Assembly (NCBI GenBank): GCA_052148435.1
Contig: JBKQIF010000005.1
Span: forward strand, 20,506 to 84,505
Direction: 5' to 3'
Origin: JBEKYD01 sp052148435
GTDB lineage: Bacteria; Acidobacteriota; Terriglobia; Bryobacterales; Bryobacteraceae
DNA length: 64,000 bases
A program made the position numbers and the translations under genes. A model generated the notes under the pieces. It made no database searches. It had not been told where the DNA came from and worked only from the letters and a program-made list of their open reading frames with translations. How positions within the stretch are numbered: the first letter of the stretch is position 1; the number at the start of each line of letters is the position of its first letter. Below are positions 43,618 through 53,492 of this stretch, one piece after another.

Positions 43618-46377
43618 ATGAAGGGTATCTGCGTATTTCTCGTGAGTGCGGCGGCTGTTTTCGCCCAGAATTTCATAAACGGACAGGCGGCGAGAGCGGT
43701 AATCGGCCAAACGACATTTACCGCGGCCGATCCCAACTCCAGCAATGCCGTCATCGGTGCGGTCAGCGGTATCGCTTACGCCAACAATACCTTGTTCGTG
43801 GTGGACGATAACCGCCTCGGCGCCACCCCGGAAAATAACCGCGTTTTGATTTTTCAAAACCTGTCGAGCAGGTTGCCGGCGCCCACCGCCCAGCTTGCCT
43901 ACAGCACCACCTGCCCGGTTTGCGTGGGCACCGCTTCGGTGGTCCTGGGGCAGCCGGATTTCACCACCACCACGGTCAACTTCACCGCTTCCCAGAGCGA
44001 TCTGCGCCAACCCACCGCGGTCGCCTCCGACGGCGTACACCTGGTGGTCGCCGACACCAACCATAACCGCGTCTTAATCTGGAATCGCATTCCAACCGCC
44101 AACGACACCCCGGCCGATGTGGTGGTGGGGCAAACCGATTTCTTCGGCACCGGGCTGTGCGGCAAGGACACTTGCACCAATAACGGCCCCACCGCCAGTT
44201 CCCTGCGCGGCCCGCAAGGGGTCTGGATTCAAAACGGCAAGCTCTATATCGCCGACACGCAGAACAGCCGCGTGCTGATCTATAACTCGATTCCGACCAC
44301 TAACGGCGCCGCCGCCGACGTGGTCGTGGGCGCTCCGGACTTCAAAACCGCCGCACAGGTCGACCTGGACACCCAAAACCCCGTCATGACGGCTTCGACC
44401 TTTATCAACCCGGTTTCGGTGACCACCGACGGCGTGCGCCTTTTCGTGGCCGACGTGGGGGCTAACCGCGTGTTGATCTGGAACAAGATTCCAACCGCCA
44501 ACGGTGTCGCGGCCGACGTGGAAATCGGCCAGCCCGACATGACCGAGTCCATACCCAACGATTCTTTCACGACTTATACCGATCCCACCACTAACGTCAC
44601 CACGCAAATTCCGATTCTCTGCACCATTCCCACCGGCCTCGACACCAACGGCAACCCCACCTATCCGAACGTCTGCCTTTACACCCTGAATTTTCCCCGC
44701 TTCGCGTTCTCCGACGGCACCCATCTTTTCATCGCCGACGGCGGCAACGACCGGGTTCTGGAGTACTACACCATCCCCACCTCGAATGCCCCGGCCGCGG
44801 ATATTATCGTGGGCCAGCTTGGCGGTGACGTAGACCAGTCCGACGACGCCGTCGATTCCATGAACACCCCCGTCGCCATGGCCTGGGACGGCTCCAACCT
44901 TTACGTCAGCGACCCGTACAACCGGCGCATTATGGTGTATACGCCCCAAGACAACACCCTGCCCTACCAGGCGGTTGTCAACGCGGCCAGCCAACAAGTC
45001 ATCGCCAGTGGCTACATCACCATCGGCGGAAACGTCAAGGCCGGCGACGTGATCACCGTCAGCATCGATAACTTCGCCTACAACTACACCCTCAAAGAGA
45101 CCGACACTTACTTGGATGTGGTGGCGGGATTGGTGGCCGGGATTAATTCCGGTCTTTCCGGCGATCCCAACGTCACCGCCAGCGTGGATGCCACCGACGC
45201 CCGCGTCGTGCTGTCGGCGAAACAGACCGGCGCGCTGGGGGACCAGGTTTCCTACACCGCTTCGGTTTCGACCGGTTCCAGCATCACCGCCAGCGCCGAA
45301 GAATCGACACTTACGGGTGGCGGTTCGGCAGCGCAGGTAGGGCCGGGAACCATCGTCGAAATCAACGGGACGGGGCTTTCCGCCGGTTCCGCCTCGGCCG
45401 ATCTGACGCAAAGCACCCTGCCCACCACCCTCGGTGGCACGCAAGTTTACTTCAATGGAATCGCGTCGCCCATCTATTCGGTTTCGCCTACCCAGGTCGT
45501 GGCCCAGGTTCCGTGGGAGTTCACCACTGAGGACAGCGTGAACGCCTATGTTCGCAGCGTGATGAGCGATGGCAGTATCATGGCCACCTCGGCCGTGGCG
45601 CTCTCCATCGTGCCGGCCAATCCGGGCATTTTCACCGTCCCCAACACCAACCCGCAAGTGGCCATGGCGTATCACGGCTCCAGCTCGGCCGTGGGCATCG
45701 TTTCGGTCGATGGCAGCGTGGCGGCGGGCGACGTGGCCACCGTCACCATCGACACCCTGACCTACAACTATACGGTCCAGAGTTTCGATACCCTGGACAG
45801 CATTCGCGACGCCATAGTCGCGCTGCTCAACACCGATCCCCAAGTGACCGCCCGCGCCGCCGACTACTACGACCGCATCATTTTGCAGGCGCGAATTCAG
45901 GGACCCGAAGGCGACAGCATTGCCTATTCCGCCACCGCCAGTTCGGGATCCAGCGTCAGCCTGACCGCTTTCGCCGCCGTGCTCTGCTGCGCCAACGTGG
46001 CGGGTGCGCCGATTACCTATCAAAACCCGGCCGAAGCCGGCGAAATCATCACCCTCTACGCCACCGGGTTGGGAGTGCCGGTTTCAAGCCCCGCGTACAC
46101 GTCCCTGATCGCGACCGACCAGATGTATCCCCTCGGCGCGCCCGATACGCTTCCCCCGGAAACTGTCGCGAGTACCCAAACTTTCGTCTCCGCCATTTGC
46201 GGAGGCAGCACCGCGGACGTGCTGGCCTCTAGCTTGATGCAGGGCACGTTCGGCACCTTTTCCGTCGTCCTGCATCTCAATTCCGGCCTGAAGACCAATA
46301 TTTACACCCTCTGCACCATCGCGCAGGGCCGCTACATCAGCAACCAAGCGTCCATGTCGGTGGTAAGCCAGCAGTGA
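43618..46377 (+). CDS. Exported beta-propeller/TIGR03437 protein with two inserted repeat modules
   Basis: A 919-residue protein with a signal peptide (VFLVSAAAVFAQ). Residues about 20-450 are propeller-like repeats with the recurring ADVVVGQ/ADVEIGQ and NRVLIWN/NRVLEYY strands, as in NHL proteins. The C-terminal Solibacter domain (TIGR03437) begins VVNAASQQ and continues VGPGTIVEINGTGLS, then AQVPWEF, PGIFTV and GEIITLYATGLGVPV. Two copies of a roughly 105-residue module (GDVITVSIDNFAYNYTL and GDVATVTIDTLTYNYTV) interrupt this domain, near residues 458-570 and 695-790. Function unknown; probably secreted or surface-bound. Confidence 0.9.
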   Translation: MKGICVFLVSAAAVFAQNFINGQAARAVIGQTTFTAADPNSSNAVIGAVSGIAYANNTLFVVDDNRLGATPENNRVLIFQNLSSRLPAPTAQLAYSTTCPVCVGTASVVLGQPDFTTTTVNFTASQSDLRQPTAVASDGVHLVVADTNHNRVLIWNRIPTANDTPADVVVGQTDFFGTGLCGKDTCTNNGPTASSLRGPQGVWIQNGKLYIADTQNSRVLIYNSIPTTNGAAADVVVGAPDFKTAAQVDLDTQNPVMTASTFINPVSVTTDGVRLFVADVGANRVLIWNKIPTANGVAADVEIGQPDMTESIPNDSFTTYTDPTTNVTTQIPILCTIPTGLDTNGNPTYPNVCLYTLNFPRFAFSDGTHLFIADGGNDRVLEYYTIPTSNAPAADIIVGQLGGDVDQSDDAVDSMNTPVAMAWDGSNLYVSDPYNRRIMVYTPQDNTLPYQAVVNAASQQVIASGYITIGGNVKAGDVITVSIDNFAYNYTLKETDTYLDVVAGLVAGINSGLSGDPNVTASVDATDARVVLSAKQTGALGDQVSYTASVSTGSSITASAEESTLTGGGSAAQVGPGTIVEINGTGLSAGSASADLTQSTLPTTLGGTQVYFNGIASPIYSVSPTQVVAQVPWEFTTEDSVNAYVRSVMSDGSIMATSAVALSIVPANPGIFTVPNTNPQVAMAYHGSSSAVGIVSVDGSVAAGDVATVTIDTLTYNYTVQSFDTLDSIRDAIVALLNTDPQVTARAADYYDRIILQARIQGPEGDSIAYSATASSGSSVSLTAFAAVLCCANVAGAPITYQNPAEAGEIITLYATGLGVPVSSPAYTSLIATDQMYPLGAPDTLPPETVASTQTFVSAICGGSTADVLASSLMQGTFGTFSVVLHLNSGLKTNIYTLCTIAQGRYISNQASMSVVSQQ

Positions 46378-46407
46378 CCTCCGCCCGGCAGGGCGGAAGC
46401 GGGTAAG

Positions 46408-46427
46408 CCCACGGCGTAAGCCGTGGG
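46408..46427. repeat. Hairpin CCCACGGC-GTAA-GCCGTGGG
   Basis: A perfect eight-base stem with a GTAA loop, 31 bases after the stop of the TIGR03437 gene and 12 bases before the receptor start. A smaller hairpin (CCGCCC-GGCA-GGGCGG, 46381-46396) precedes it. There is no T run, so it is not a classic terminator; it resembles a REP-type repeat or an RNA processing stem. Confidence 0.7.
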
Positions 46428-46438
46428 ATGATAATAAG

Positions 46439-49400
46439 ATGGCACGCCGCCAGTGGGCAGTTTGGGTGCTGGCATGCGCCGGGTGGGTGACACCGGCCGC
46501 GGCGCAACCGGACGCCACCCTCCGCGGCCGCATTCTGGATGCCTCCGAAGGTGGCATCGGGGCAACCCAAATCACCGCCGTCAACCAGGACACGGGTTTC
46601 CGCCGCCAAACCGAGTCCGCCAGCGACGGGGCATACTCGATCGCTTCGCTCGCCCCCGGCTCCTACAAAGTCATCGCCCGCAAGGATGGCTTCCGCACCT
46701 TGGTACGCTTCAATGTGGTGCTCCTCAGCGGCCGGGCGTCGGTCGCCGACTTCGCCCTTCCGGTGGGCAGCATACTCGAAACCATCACCGTCGAGGGCAC
46801 GACTTCTCCCTTGGAGCGGGTGGATGTTTCGGTAGGTACCGAATTCGACCGGGGCGACATCGCCCGTCTGCCGCTCAACGGGGCCGGCTTGCTTACCCTG
46901 CTCGATGCCGCTTCCAATGTCAACGTCACTCCCGCCACGCGCGGCGAAGCCGGACAGTTTTCCGCCAACGGACAACGGCCCAACGTCAATGCGTTCACCG
47001 TCGATGGCGCCAGCGCCAATACCGGAATCACCGCCGGCGGATTGCCCGCCCAAGCCACCGGGGGCACGCTGCCGGCGACCAGCGCTTTCGGCAGCCTGGA
47101 CGCCATCGTCTCCCTCGACGCGGTGGAAGACATGGCCGTGCGCACCTCTACCGCCAGCGTCGAATTTGGCCGCCGGCCCGGCGCGCAAGTCAGCATTACC
47201 ACCCAGACCGGCTCCAACCAGTTCCACGGCGGCGTTTCGTTCTCCTGGCGCAATCGACTGCTCGGCGCCAATGACTGGTTCGCCAACCAGGGCGGCTTCG
47301 GCCACGTGCCGCTCAGCCTGCTCAATGTGGCGCCCACCCTGGGCGGCCCGCTCAAACGCAACCGCGCGTTTTTTTTCCTGGCCTTTCAGCACATCGCTCT
47401 CGATCAGCCCTTCGTTTGGGAGCAACCCGTCCCCTCGCTGGCGGAGCGGCAAAGTGTCGCGGCCTGGGCCCAGCCGGCGGTCGATCTCTTCCCCGCCCCG
47501 AACGGCGCGGCGCTCACCAGCGCCCTGGCGGAATGGACCGGATTCAGTTCCGAACCGGCCGCGTTGAACGCCGGCAGCGCCCGCTTCGACCAAGTCATCT
47601 CACCGCGCGTGAACTGGTTTGCCCGCTATCACGACGCGCCTTCGAACAATGCCTTCGGCCTTGCCGAAATCGATCGACTCTCGATGCGCACCCAAAGCCT
47701 GACCCTAGGACTGAACGCCGGCTTCAGTTCGCGCACCGCCATGGACCTGCGCGTCAACGAATCGCAGTCGTCCGCCGATTCGGTGTGGACCACCCCCGGC
47801 GACCCTTCCACCCCAAGCTGCGACTTGCAGACCCTGGCTCCCCAGATCCCCTCCGCGCCCACCGGATGCAACGCCCTGGTCCGGCTGACCATCGACGGCG
47901 TGGGACAGTTGGTTACCGGAGAGGAAGGACTGCGCCGCCAGCGCCAGTTTCAGGCCGTCGATATCTTCAGCCTGCGGGTGGGAAAACACGCCCTGGAATG
48001 GGGCGGCGATTATCGCAGTATCACCGCCGTCCGCCGCGACCCCTCCGCATCCCTCAACCTGATCGCCGATACCGTCACCGATCTCACCAGCACCCAGAAC
48101 CTGTGGGTGGCCATCTCACAACCCATCAACCAGAACGCCGGGGCCCAGGAATTGTCGAGCTGGATTGGCGACACCTGGCGTGCCACGCCACGCCTTACCG
48201 TGACGGCCGGCCTGCGTTGGGAATTTAGCCCCGCGCCGACCGGTTCCATTCTCGTCCTCTCTGGCGGCACCGTTTCCTCGCTCACTCAGATTGCACCCCT
48301 CTGGCCCTTGCGCTTCGGCAATCTGGCGCCGCGGCTCGGCCTGGCCTGGCGCCTGACCGCCGATGGAAAAACCGTCCTGCGCGCCGGTGGCGGCCTTTAC
48401 TACGACTCCAGCATGAGCATCGCCGCCGACGCGTTAAACGGCGGCCCCTTGGGTATTGCCCAACCCGGTTATGTCTCCGGACGCTACGGCCTGTTCTCCT
48501 CGGAGCTGACCTACGCCTTCCTGCCGGATCTCCGCCTGCCCGCGGTGGGGCAATGGAATCTCCACCTGGAACGCGCTCTCAGCGCGCACGACACGCTTTC
48601 CGTCGGATACGTCGGCGCGGCCGGTTTCGATTTGGTTCGCCGCGAAGTGGGCGGCATCGGCAGCACCGTAACTTCTCCCCTGGCCCTTACCACCGATAAC
48701 GGCCGCTCCCGCTATCACGCCCTGGAAGCGGAGTACCGCCGCCGCTTCGCCGCCGGCCTCGATGCCTCCGTGACCTACACCTGGGCCCATGCCATCGACA
48801 ACGATTCCAGCGACGCTTACCTCATGTGGACCGGCTCCGGAATGACTCCGGCGTCCGATCGCGCCAACGCCGATTTCGACTTGCGCCAGTCCTTTGCCGC
48901 CACCTTCGCCTACACCATTCCTCGCCGCCCGGCGGCTACGGCCTGGACACGTCTCGCCGCGGACTGGAACCTGAGCGCCATCCTCCGCGCGCGGTCCGCC
49001 TTCCCCGTCACCGTCCTCGATAGCGAACAGTACACCGGAATTCCGCTCACCGACGCATTCCGGCCCACCTACGTCTATGGCCAGGCGCTCTGGCTCACCG
49101 ATCCCCATTTACCTGGCGGAAGGCGCCTGAACCCGGCCGCGTTTGAATCCCTGGGCAGCGGGGTGGAAGGAAACCTCGGGCGCAACGCCATCGCCGGTTT
49201 CGGCATGTGGCAGGCCGACTTCTCCGCCAGCCGTAGCTTGCGCCTCGACGATCTCCGCTCGCTCGAGCTGCGCGCCGACGTCTTCAATGTGTTCAACCAC
49301 CCCAATTTCGGCGACCCGGCTCGCTACCTCGACAATCCCCTCCTCGGCCAATCCACCAGCATGCTCAATATGATGCTGGGAACCGGCAGCCCCGGCAGCG

Positions 49401-49468
49401 GCCTTTCCCCCCTCCTCGGCGCCGGCGGCCCGCGCGGAGCCCAGTTGGAAATCAAGTTCCGCTTTTAG
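46439..49468 (+). CDS. Oar-like TonB-dependent receptor with carboxypeptidase-regulatory domain
   Basis: A 1009-residue outer-membrane protein. A signal peptide ends at PAAAQ; residues about 24-110 form the CarboxypepD_reg beta domain (LRGRILDASEGGIGATQITA, LAPGSYKVIARKDGF). A plug region follows (QFSANGQRPNVNAFTVDGAS), then a long barrel ending in an aromatic residue (EIKFRF). This is the type abundant in Solibacter genomes, thought to take up or bind complex substrates; the ligand is unknown. The 61-base gap to the TIGR03437 gene suggests joint expression. Confidence 0.92.
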   Translation: MARRQWAVWVLACAGWVTPAAAQPDATLRGRILDASEGGIGATQITAVNQDTGFRRQTESASDGAYSIASLAPGSYKVIARKDGFRTLVRFNVVLLSGRASVADFALPVGSILETITVEGTTSPLERVDVSVGTEFDRGDIARLPLNGAGLLTLLDAASNVNVTPATRGEAGQFSANGQRPNVNAFTVDGASANTGITAGGLPAQATGGTLPATSAFGSLDAIVSLDAVEDMAVRTSTASVEFGRRPGAQVSITTQTGSNQFHGGVSFSWRNRLLGANDWFANQGGFGHVPLSLLNVAPTLGGPLKRNRAFFFLAFQHIALDQPFVWEQPVPSLAERQSVAAWAQPAVDLFPAPNGAALTSALAEWTGFSSEPAALNAGSARFDQVISPRVNWFARYHDAPSNNAFGLAEIDRLSMRTQSLTLGLNAGFSSRTAMDLRVNESQSSADSVWTTPGDPSTPSCDLQTLAPQIPSAPTGCNALVRLTIDGVGQLVTGEEGLRRQRQFQAVDIFSLRVGKHALEWGGDYRSITAVRRDPSASLNLIADTVTDLTSTQNLWVAISQPINQNAGAQELSSWIGDTWRATPRLTVTAGLRWEFSPAPTGSILVLSGGTVSSLTQIAPLWPLRFGNLAPRLGLAWRLTADGKTVLRAGGGLYYDSSMSIAADALNGGPLGIAQPGYVSGRYGLFSSELTYAFLPDLRLPAVGQWNLHLERALSAHDTLSVGYVGAAGFDLVRREVGGIGSTVTSPLALTTDNGRSRYHALEAEYRRRFAAGLDASVTYTWAHAIDNDSSDAYLMWTGSGMTPASDRANADFDLRQSFAATFAYTIPRRPAATAWTRLAADWNLSAILRARSAFPVTVLDSEQYTGIPLTDAFRPTYVYGQALWLTDPHLPGGRRLNPAAFESLGSGVEGNLGRNAIAGFGMWQADFSASRSLRLDDLRSLELRADVFNVFNHPNFGDPARYLDNPLLGQSTSMLNMMLGTGSPGSGLSPLLGAGGPRGAQLEIKFRF

Positions 49469-49683
49469 GACAGCCTGTGGGTCAGGTTGGCAACTTGCGC
49501 GGCGGGTTGGAGTGGGTTTGAGTTTGGAGGTTTCACGGAATCGCCACGAAGCTCTGGCGGTCCACCGGTCCCTTTGGCGGGGCCATCCGGAGCCACTATA
49601 GGCGCCCAACCAGCTCCGGCTGAGGGACGTTTCCGCCACCGGCGCGGTGTAGCTGCCGATATTGTTGACCCACGATAGCCGCT

Positions 49684-50109
49684 TCATGGGGTCCGAATGC
49701 GGCCGGCAAGGTCTGGCGCGAGTTGCCGGAAATGTTTTAGGTCCCACGTGTAGATGGTCTCGGCGCGCGATTTCCGGGCGCAGGCTAACAGAAGACCGTC
49801 GTAGACCCTCCCGCTGGAGAGACGCCGCTCGGCTAACTCGCGGATTGTCTCCAGGTATTCGGCTTCCTTTAAGACCACGGTTGTGAGCCTTTGCGCAATC
49901 TGTTGAATGAAGAGGAAGACCTGCTCGGTCGCCAATACCGGGCGTACGGGCAGCGCCGTCATGGTCGCATAAACCTCGGCCAGGGAGTGAATTCCGCACG
50001 CTCCCGTTTGCCGGTCCGCTCCCGCAAAAACGCGAAGGCTGGCGTCATGATCCGCGTGGTCGCCCCAAAACGCGGCCACGATCACGGACGTATCGAGGAA
50101 CGCTTTCAC
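49684..50109 (-). CDS. vapC: PIN-domain ribonuclease toxin (VapC family)
   Basis: A 141-residue PIN RNase: AFLDTSVIVAAFWGDH (first Asp), HSLAEVYATMTAL (Glu), SGRVYDGLLLACA (Asp) and IYTWDLKHFRQL. Its start overlaps the AbrB-type antitoxin by four bases. Confidence 0.9.
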   Translation of the reverse strand: MKAFLDTSVIVAAFWGDHADHDASLRVFAGADRQTGACGIHSLAEVYATMTALPVRPVLATEQVFLFIQQIAQRLTTVVLKEAEYLETIRELAERRLSSGRVYDGLLLACARKSRAETIYTWDLKHFRQLAPDLAGRIRTP

Positions 50110-50378
50110 CGCCGGTCCCGGATTGGGTCATCCATCCTGCGGCTCCGTTGCTGTTCGATAAGGCCCGGAATCGAAGTATTCGTCGGCCTTCCGCTTCGAA
50201 AAACCCAGACTCCCTGTTCCTTTTGCAACCCTGCTCGCTCCCGAACCGGGGAGAGAATCAGGCGTTCCTCTTCGCTTTCGATTCTTAGCGCATCGCCAGG
50301 ACCGACCCGCAAAGCTTCGCGCATGGCCTTGGGGAGAACCAGGCGCCCGGCTTTATCCAGGGTAATTTCGGCAATCAT
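50106..50378 (-). CDS. AbrB/VapB-type antitoxin
   Basis: A 90-residue protein with an AbrB swapped-hairpin domain (ITLDKAGRLVLPKAMREAL, GPGDALRIE) and a longer, basic C-terminal part (IEQQRSRRMDDPIRDRR). Partner of the overlapping PIN toxin. Confidence 0.87.
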   Translation of the reverse strand: MIAEITLDKAGRLVLPKAMREALRVGPGDALRIESEEERLILSPVRERAGLQKEQGVWVFRSGRPTNTSIPGLIEQQRSRRMDDPIRDRR

Positions 50379-50522
50379 AATTGGATTATACCATTGCCAT
50401 TTGCCGCCCTAATTTGGTATGGCCGCGCCGCAAAGACGGACAAGAAGGGCGTAGCCGGAAACTGCACCCGCGATCCGGTTGCGGCGTACACCCGCTTCGC
50501 CTGTTAAGCTATTCGATTAGCT

Positions 50523-50996
50523 ATGACTGTCGACGAAATTCGGGAATTGATCAACCTGGCGGCTGAAACCGGAGTCGCTGAGCTCGAAGTGCAGCGTGGG
50601 GAGAATCGCGTGCGCATCCGCCGCGCGGGCTTCGCCGCGCCGCAGGAGTTCGTCATCGCGTCCGGTGCCCCGGCCTACGCGCCGGCTCCGGCGGCTCCCG
50701 CAGCCGCCGCGCCGCCGGCCGAAGGCGAGTCCTCCGCGTCCAAGCCCGATGCCAACGTGGCGCTGATCAAATCGCCGATTGTCGGCACCTTCTATGCGGC
50801 CCCGTCGCCGGGGGCGCCACCCTTCGTGCGGATCGGGGAGCGCGTCGAGCCGGGCAAGGTACTCTGCATCATCGAGTCGATGAAGCTCATGAACGAGATC
50901 GAAGCGGAAACGGGCGGGGTCATCGAAAGCAAACTGGTGGCCGACGGCCAGGCGGTGGAGTATGGGGAGGCTCTGTTTGGCATCCGTGCGGTTTAA
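50523..50996 (+). CDS. accB: Biotin carboxyl carrier protein of acetyl-CoA carboxylase
   Basis: A 157-residue BCCP. The N-terminal part (TVDEIRELINLAAETGVAEL) is followed by a Pro/Ala linker and the biotinyl domain, whose lysine lies in IIESMKLMNEIEAE. It carries the carboxyl group for malonyl-CoA synthesis. It overlaps accC by 11 bases; accB-accC is a standard operon. Confidence 0.95.
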   Translation: MTVDEIRELINLAAETGVAELEVQRGENRVRIRRAGFAAPQEFVIASGAPAYAPAPAAPAAAAPPAEGESSASKPDANVALIKSPIVGTFYAAPSPGAPPFVRIGERVEPGKVLCIIESMKLMNEIEAETGGVIESKLVADGQAVEYGEALFGIRAV

Positions 50997-52332
50997 GCGG
51001 ATACTGATCGCCAACCGCGGGGAAATCGCCGTCCGCGTCATCAGCGCCTGCAAGGATCTCGGGATCGAAACCGTGGCCGTCTATTCGGAGGCCGACCGCT
51101 ACAGTTCCCACGTCCGTTATGCCGATCGCGCCATTTGCATCGGCCCCGCCAAGAGCGCCAAAAGCTACCTGGACTTCACCGCCATCATCAGCGCGGCGGA
51201 GATTGCCGATGTGGATGCCATCCATCCGGGTTATGGCTTCCTCAGCGAGAACGCCGATTTCGCCGAAGTGTGCGAGGCTTGCGGCATTAAATTCATCGGT
51301 CCCAGACCGGACGTGATCCGCATGATGGGGGTCAAGGAGCGGGCGCGGGCCTTCATGCGCGAGATGGGCGTACCGGTGCTGCCGGGCTCGCCCGGCGTGC
51401 TGGCTACCGCCGAAGAGGCCCTGGAAATGGCCGCCCAGGTGGGGTATCCCGTAATCTTGAAAGCCTCGGCCGGCGGCGGCGGACGCGGCATGCGCGTAGT
51501 GGAAGGCGCCTTGGATCTGCCGGCGTTGTACCACCAGGCGCAGCAGGAGGCCGGCGCGGCTTTTTCCAGCGCCGACGTATACCTGGAAAAGTTCGTCGCG
51601 GCGCCGCGCCACATCGAATTTCAGGTGCTGGCCGACGATCACGGCAACGTCGAGATACTGGGCGAGCGCGAGTGCAGCATCCAGCGCCGGCACCAGAAAC
51701 TGGTGGAGGAATCGCCTTCGCCGGCCATGACCGCGTCCCTGCGGGAGGAGATTTCGGCGGGCCTGCGCAAGGCCGTGGCGGCGGCGGGATACACTAACGC
51801 CGGCACGGTCGAGTTCCTGATGGATGAGACCGGCAAGCTCAACTTCATCGAGGTGAATGCGCGCGTGCAGGTGGAACATCCCGTGACCGAGTTCGTAACC
51901 GGGATCGATATCGTCACCAGCCAGATCCGCATCGCCCAGGGGGAAAGCCTCAAGGACATTCTGCCGGGGCCGGTGGAGCTGCGCGGGCACGCTATCGAGT
52001 GCCGTATCAATGCCGAAAATCCGGTTACCTTCGCGCCCTCACCCGGACGCGTCACCGGGTTTCACCTGCCCGGAGGCATTGGCGTGCGCGTGGATACCTG
52101 GGCCTACACCGATTGCGTCATTCCGCCGTATTACGATTCCCTGGTGGCCAAGCTGATCGCCTATGGCAACGACCGTGGCGAAGCCATCCGCCGCATGCGG
52201 CGCGCGCTCGACATGTTCATCGTGGAGGGGATTCACACCTCCATCCCGCTGCACCAGCGCATACTGGCCCACCCGGATTTCGAGGCCGGCCGCCTGGATA
52301 CCGACTTCATCGCCCGCCTGCTGGCCCGATAG
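50986..52332 (+). CDS. accC: Biotin carboxylase of acetyl-CoA carboxylase
   Basis: A 448-residue ATP-grasp enzyme that carboxylates biotin on AccB. KRILIANRGEIAVRVI, HPGYGFLSENADFA, KASAGGGGRGMRVV (ATP loop), EFVTGIDIVTSQIRIA and NVNARVQVEHPVTE-type residues (ATP/Mg site) are all present. I use GTG 50986, which gives the usual N-terminus; the frame is open from 50962. Confidence 0.95.
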   Translation: MRFKRILIANRGEIAVRVISACKDLGIETVAVYSEADRYSSHVRYADRAICIGPAKSAKSYLDFTAIISAAEIADVDAIHPGYGFLSENADFAEVCEACGIKFIGPRPDVIRMMGVKERARAFMREMGVPVLPGSPGVLATAEEALEMAAQVGYPVILKASAGGGGRGMRVVEGALDLPALYHQAQQEAGAAFSSADVYLEKFVAAPRHIEFQVLADDHGNVEILGERECSIQRRHQKLVEESPSPAMTASLREEISAGLRKAVAAAGYTNAGTVEFLMDETGKLNFIEVNARVQVEHPVTEFVTGIDIVTSQIRIAQGESLKDILPGPVELRGHAIECRINAENPVTFAPSPGRVTGFHLPGGIGVRVDTWAYTDCVIPPYYDSLVAKLIAYGNDRGEAIRRMRRALDMFIVEGIHTSIPLHQRILAHPDFEAGRLDTDFIARLLAR

Positions 52333-52466
52333 GCGGAGCGGACGCCTTCGTCCGCTCGGGACCCCATGGTCGCGCTTTTCCCCCATTACGGACTCTTTTG
52401 TGGGACGGAACGCTGAAGCCGCAAACCCCGCGTCCGGCATTCCGGTTACAATATGGGGGCATTCCA

Positions 52467-53492
52467 ATGAAGCGCAATTGTGTGGTTCCCTTCCTGCTGC
52501 TGGCGGGTTTGCCGGCGGCTTCCTGTAAGCATACCCCACCGGCCAATGTGGCGGCGGAGGTCAACAACCACGCGATCACCTATACGGAGCTCGAAAAAGC
52601 CTACCAGTCCCAGTATCCGCAGCAGCCCGATGGCATCAGCCAGGACCTGGCCATGTCGCAGAAGCTGGACCTGCTCGGCAACCTCATCACCAAGGAAATC
52701 ATGCTGCAGCGCGCCGAGAAATCCGGTCTTACGGCCACCGACGCCGACGTCGACACCGAGCTCAACAAGATGAAGGCCCCGTTTACCAAGGAAGAGTTCG
52801 AGCGTCAACTGAACGCCCGTCACATGACCCTGGACGATTTGCGCGCCCAGATTCGCCAGCAGTTGACCGTGGAAAAGCTGACCAACAAGGAAATCACTTC
52901 CCACGTCACCATCACCGACGCCGACGTGACCTCCTTCTACAACTCCAACAAGAAAAGCTTCAACTTCGCCGAGCCCCAGGTGCACATGGCGCAAATTCTG
53001 GTTACCCCGTTCCCGGATGCGAACGTGCGCAATCTGAAGAACAGCAAGGCCCAGAACGACGCCGAGGCGTCCGCCAAGGTCAAGGATCTGGAAGCGCGCC
53101 TGAAACGCGGCGAGGATTTTGCCATGCTGGCCCAGAATTATTCCGAAGATCCCAATACCGCTCCCAACGGCGGCGACATGGGGTTCATTCCCGAATCGAA
53201 CCTGGAAAAAGCCAGCCCCGAACTGCGCCGCATGGTCATGTCGCTTCCCTCCAACGCCATCTCTCCCATCATTCACACCCAGGACGGCTATCGAATTCTC
53301 AAGATGATCTCCAAGGAACCGGCCGGACAACGCGACCTGAACGATCCGCGGGTGCAGCAATCCATTCGGGAAACCCTCTTGAATGGCAAGGATCAACTCC
53401 TAAAGGCGGCGTACTTCGAAACCGCGCGCAACAACTCGGCCATTCACAACTATCTCGCAGCGAGTGTCGTGGAAAATGCGGGGAAGAAGTGA
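52467..53492 (+). CDS. Parvulin-type peptidyl-prolyl isomerase, lipoprotein
   Basis: A 341-residue SurA/PrsA-like folding factor. The lipobox AASC at the end of the signal peptide predicts a lipid anchor. A SurA N-terminal-like helical domain (VNNHAITYTELEKAY on to about residue 165) precedes a rotamase domain (VHMAQILVTPF, FAMLAQNYSEDPNTAPNGGD, GFIPESNL). The likely role is folding of exported proteins, which fits the many outer-membrane receptors. Start ATG 52467; the frame upstream overlaps accC and is not used. Confidence 0.9.
   Translation: MKRNCVVPFLLLAGLPAASCKHTPPANVAAEVNNHAITYTELEKAYQSQYPQQPDGISQDLAMSQKLDLLGNLITKEIMLQRAEKSGLTATDADVDTELNKMKAPFTKEEFERQLNARHMTLDDLRAQIRQQLTVEKLTNKEITSHVTITDADVTSFYNSNKKSFNFAEPQVHMAQILVTPFPDANVRNLKNSKAQNDAEASAKVKDLEARLKRGEDFAMLAQNYSEDPNTAPNGGDMGFIPESNLEKASPELRRMVMSLPSNAISPIIHTQDGYRILKMISKEPAGQRDLNDPRVQQSIRETLLNGKDQLLKAAYFETARNNSAIHNYLAASVVENAGKK

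Noticed and set aside
44074..46023. 649-residue open frame on the minus strand
   Set aside because: Shadow of the TIGR03437 gene; Gly/Val-rich low-complexity translation with no signal.
46381..46427. Rho-independent terminator after the TIGR03437 gene
   Set aside because: Stems are good but no T run follows on either strand; listed as a hairpin repeat instead.
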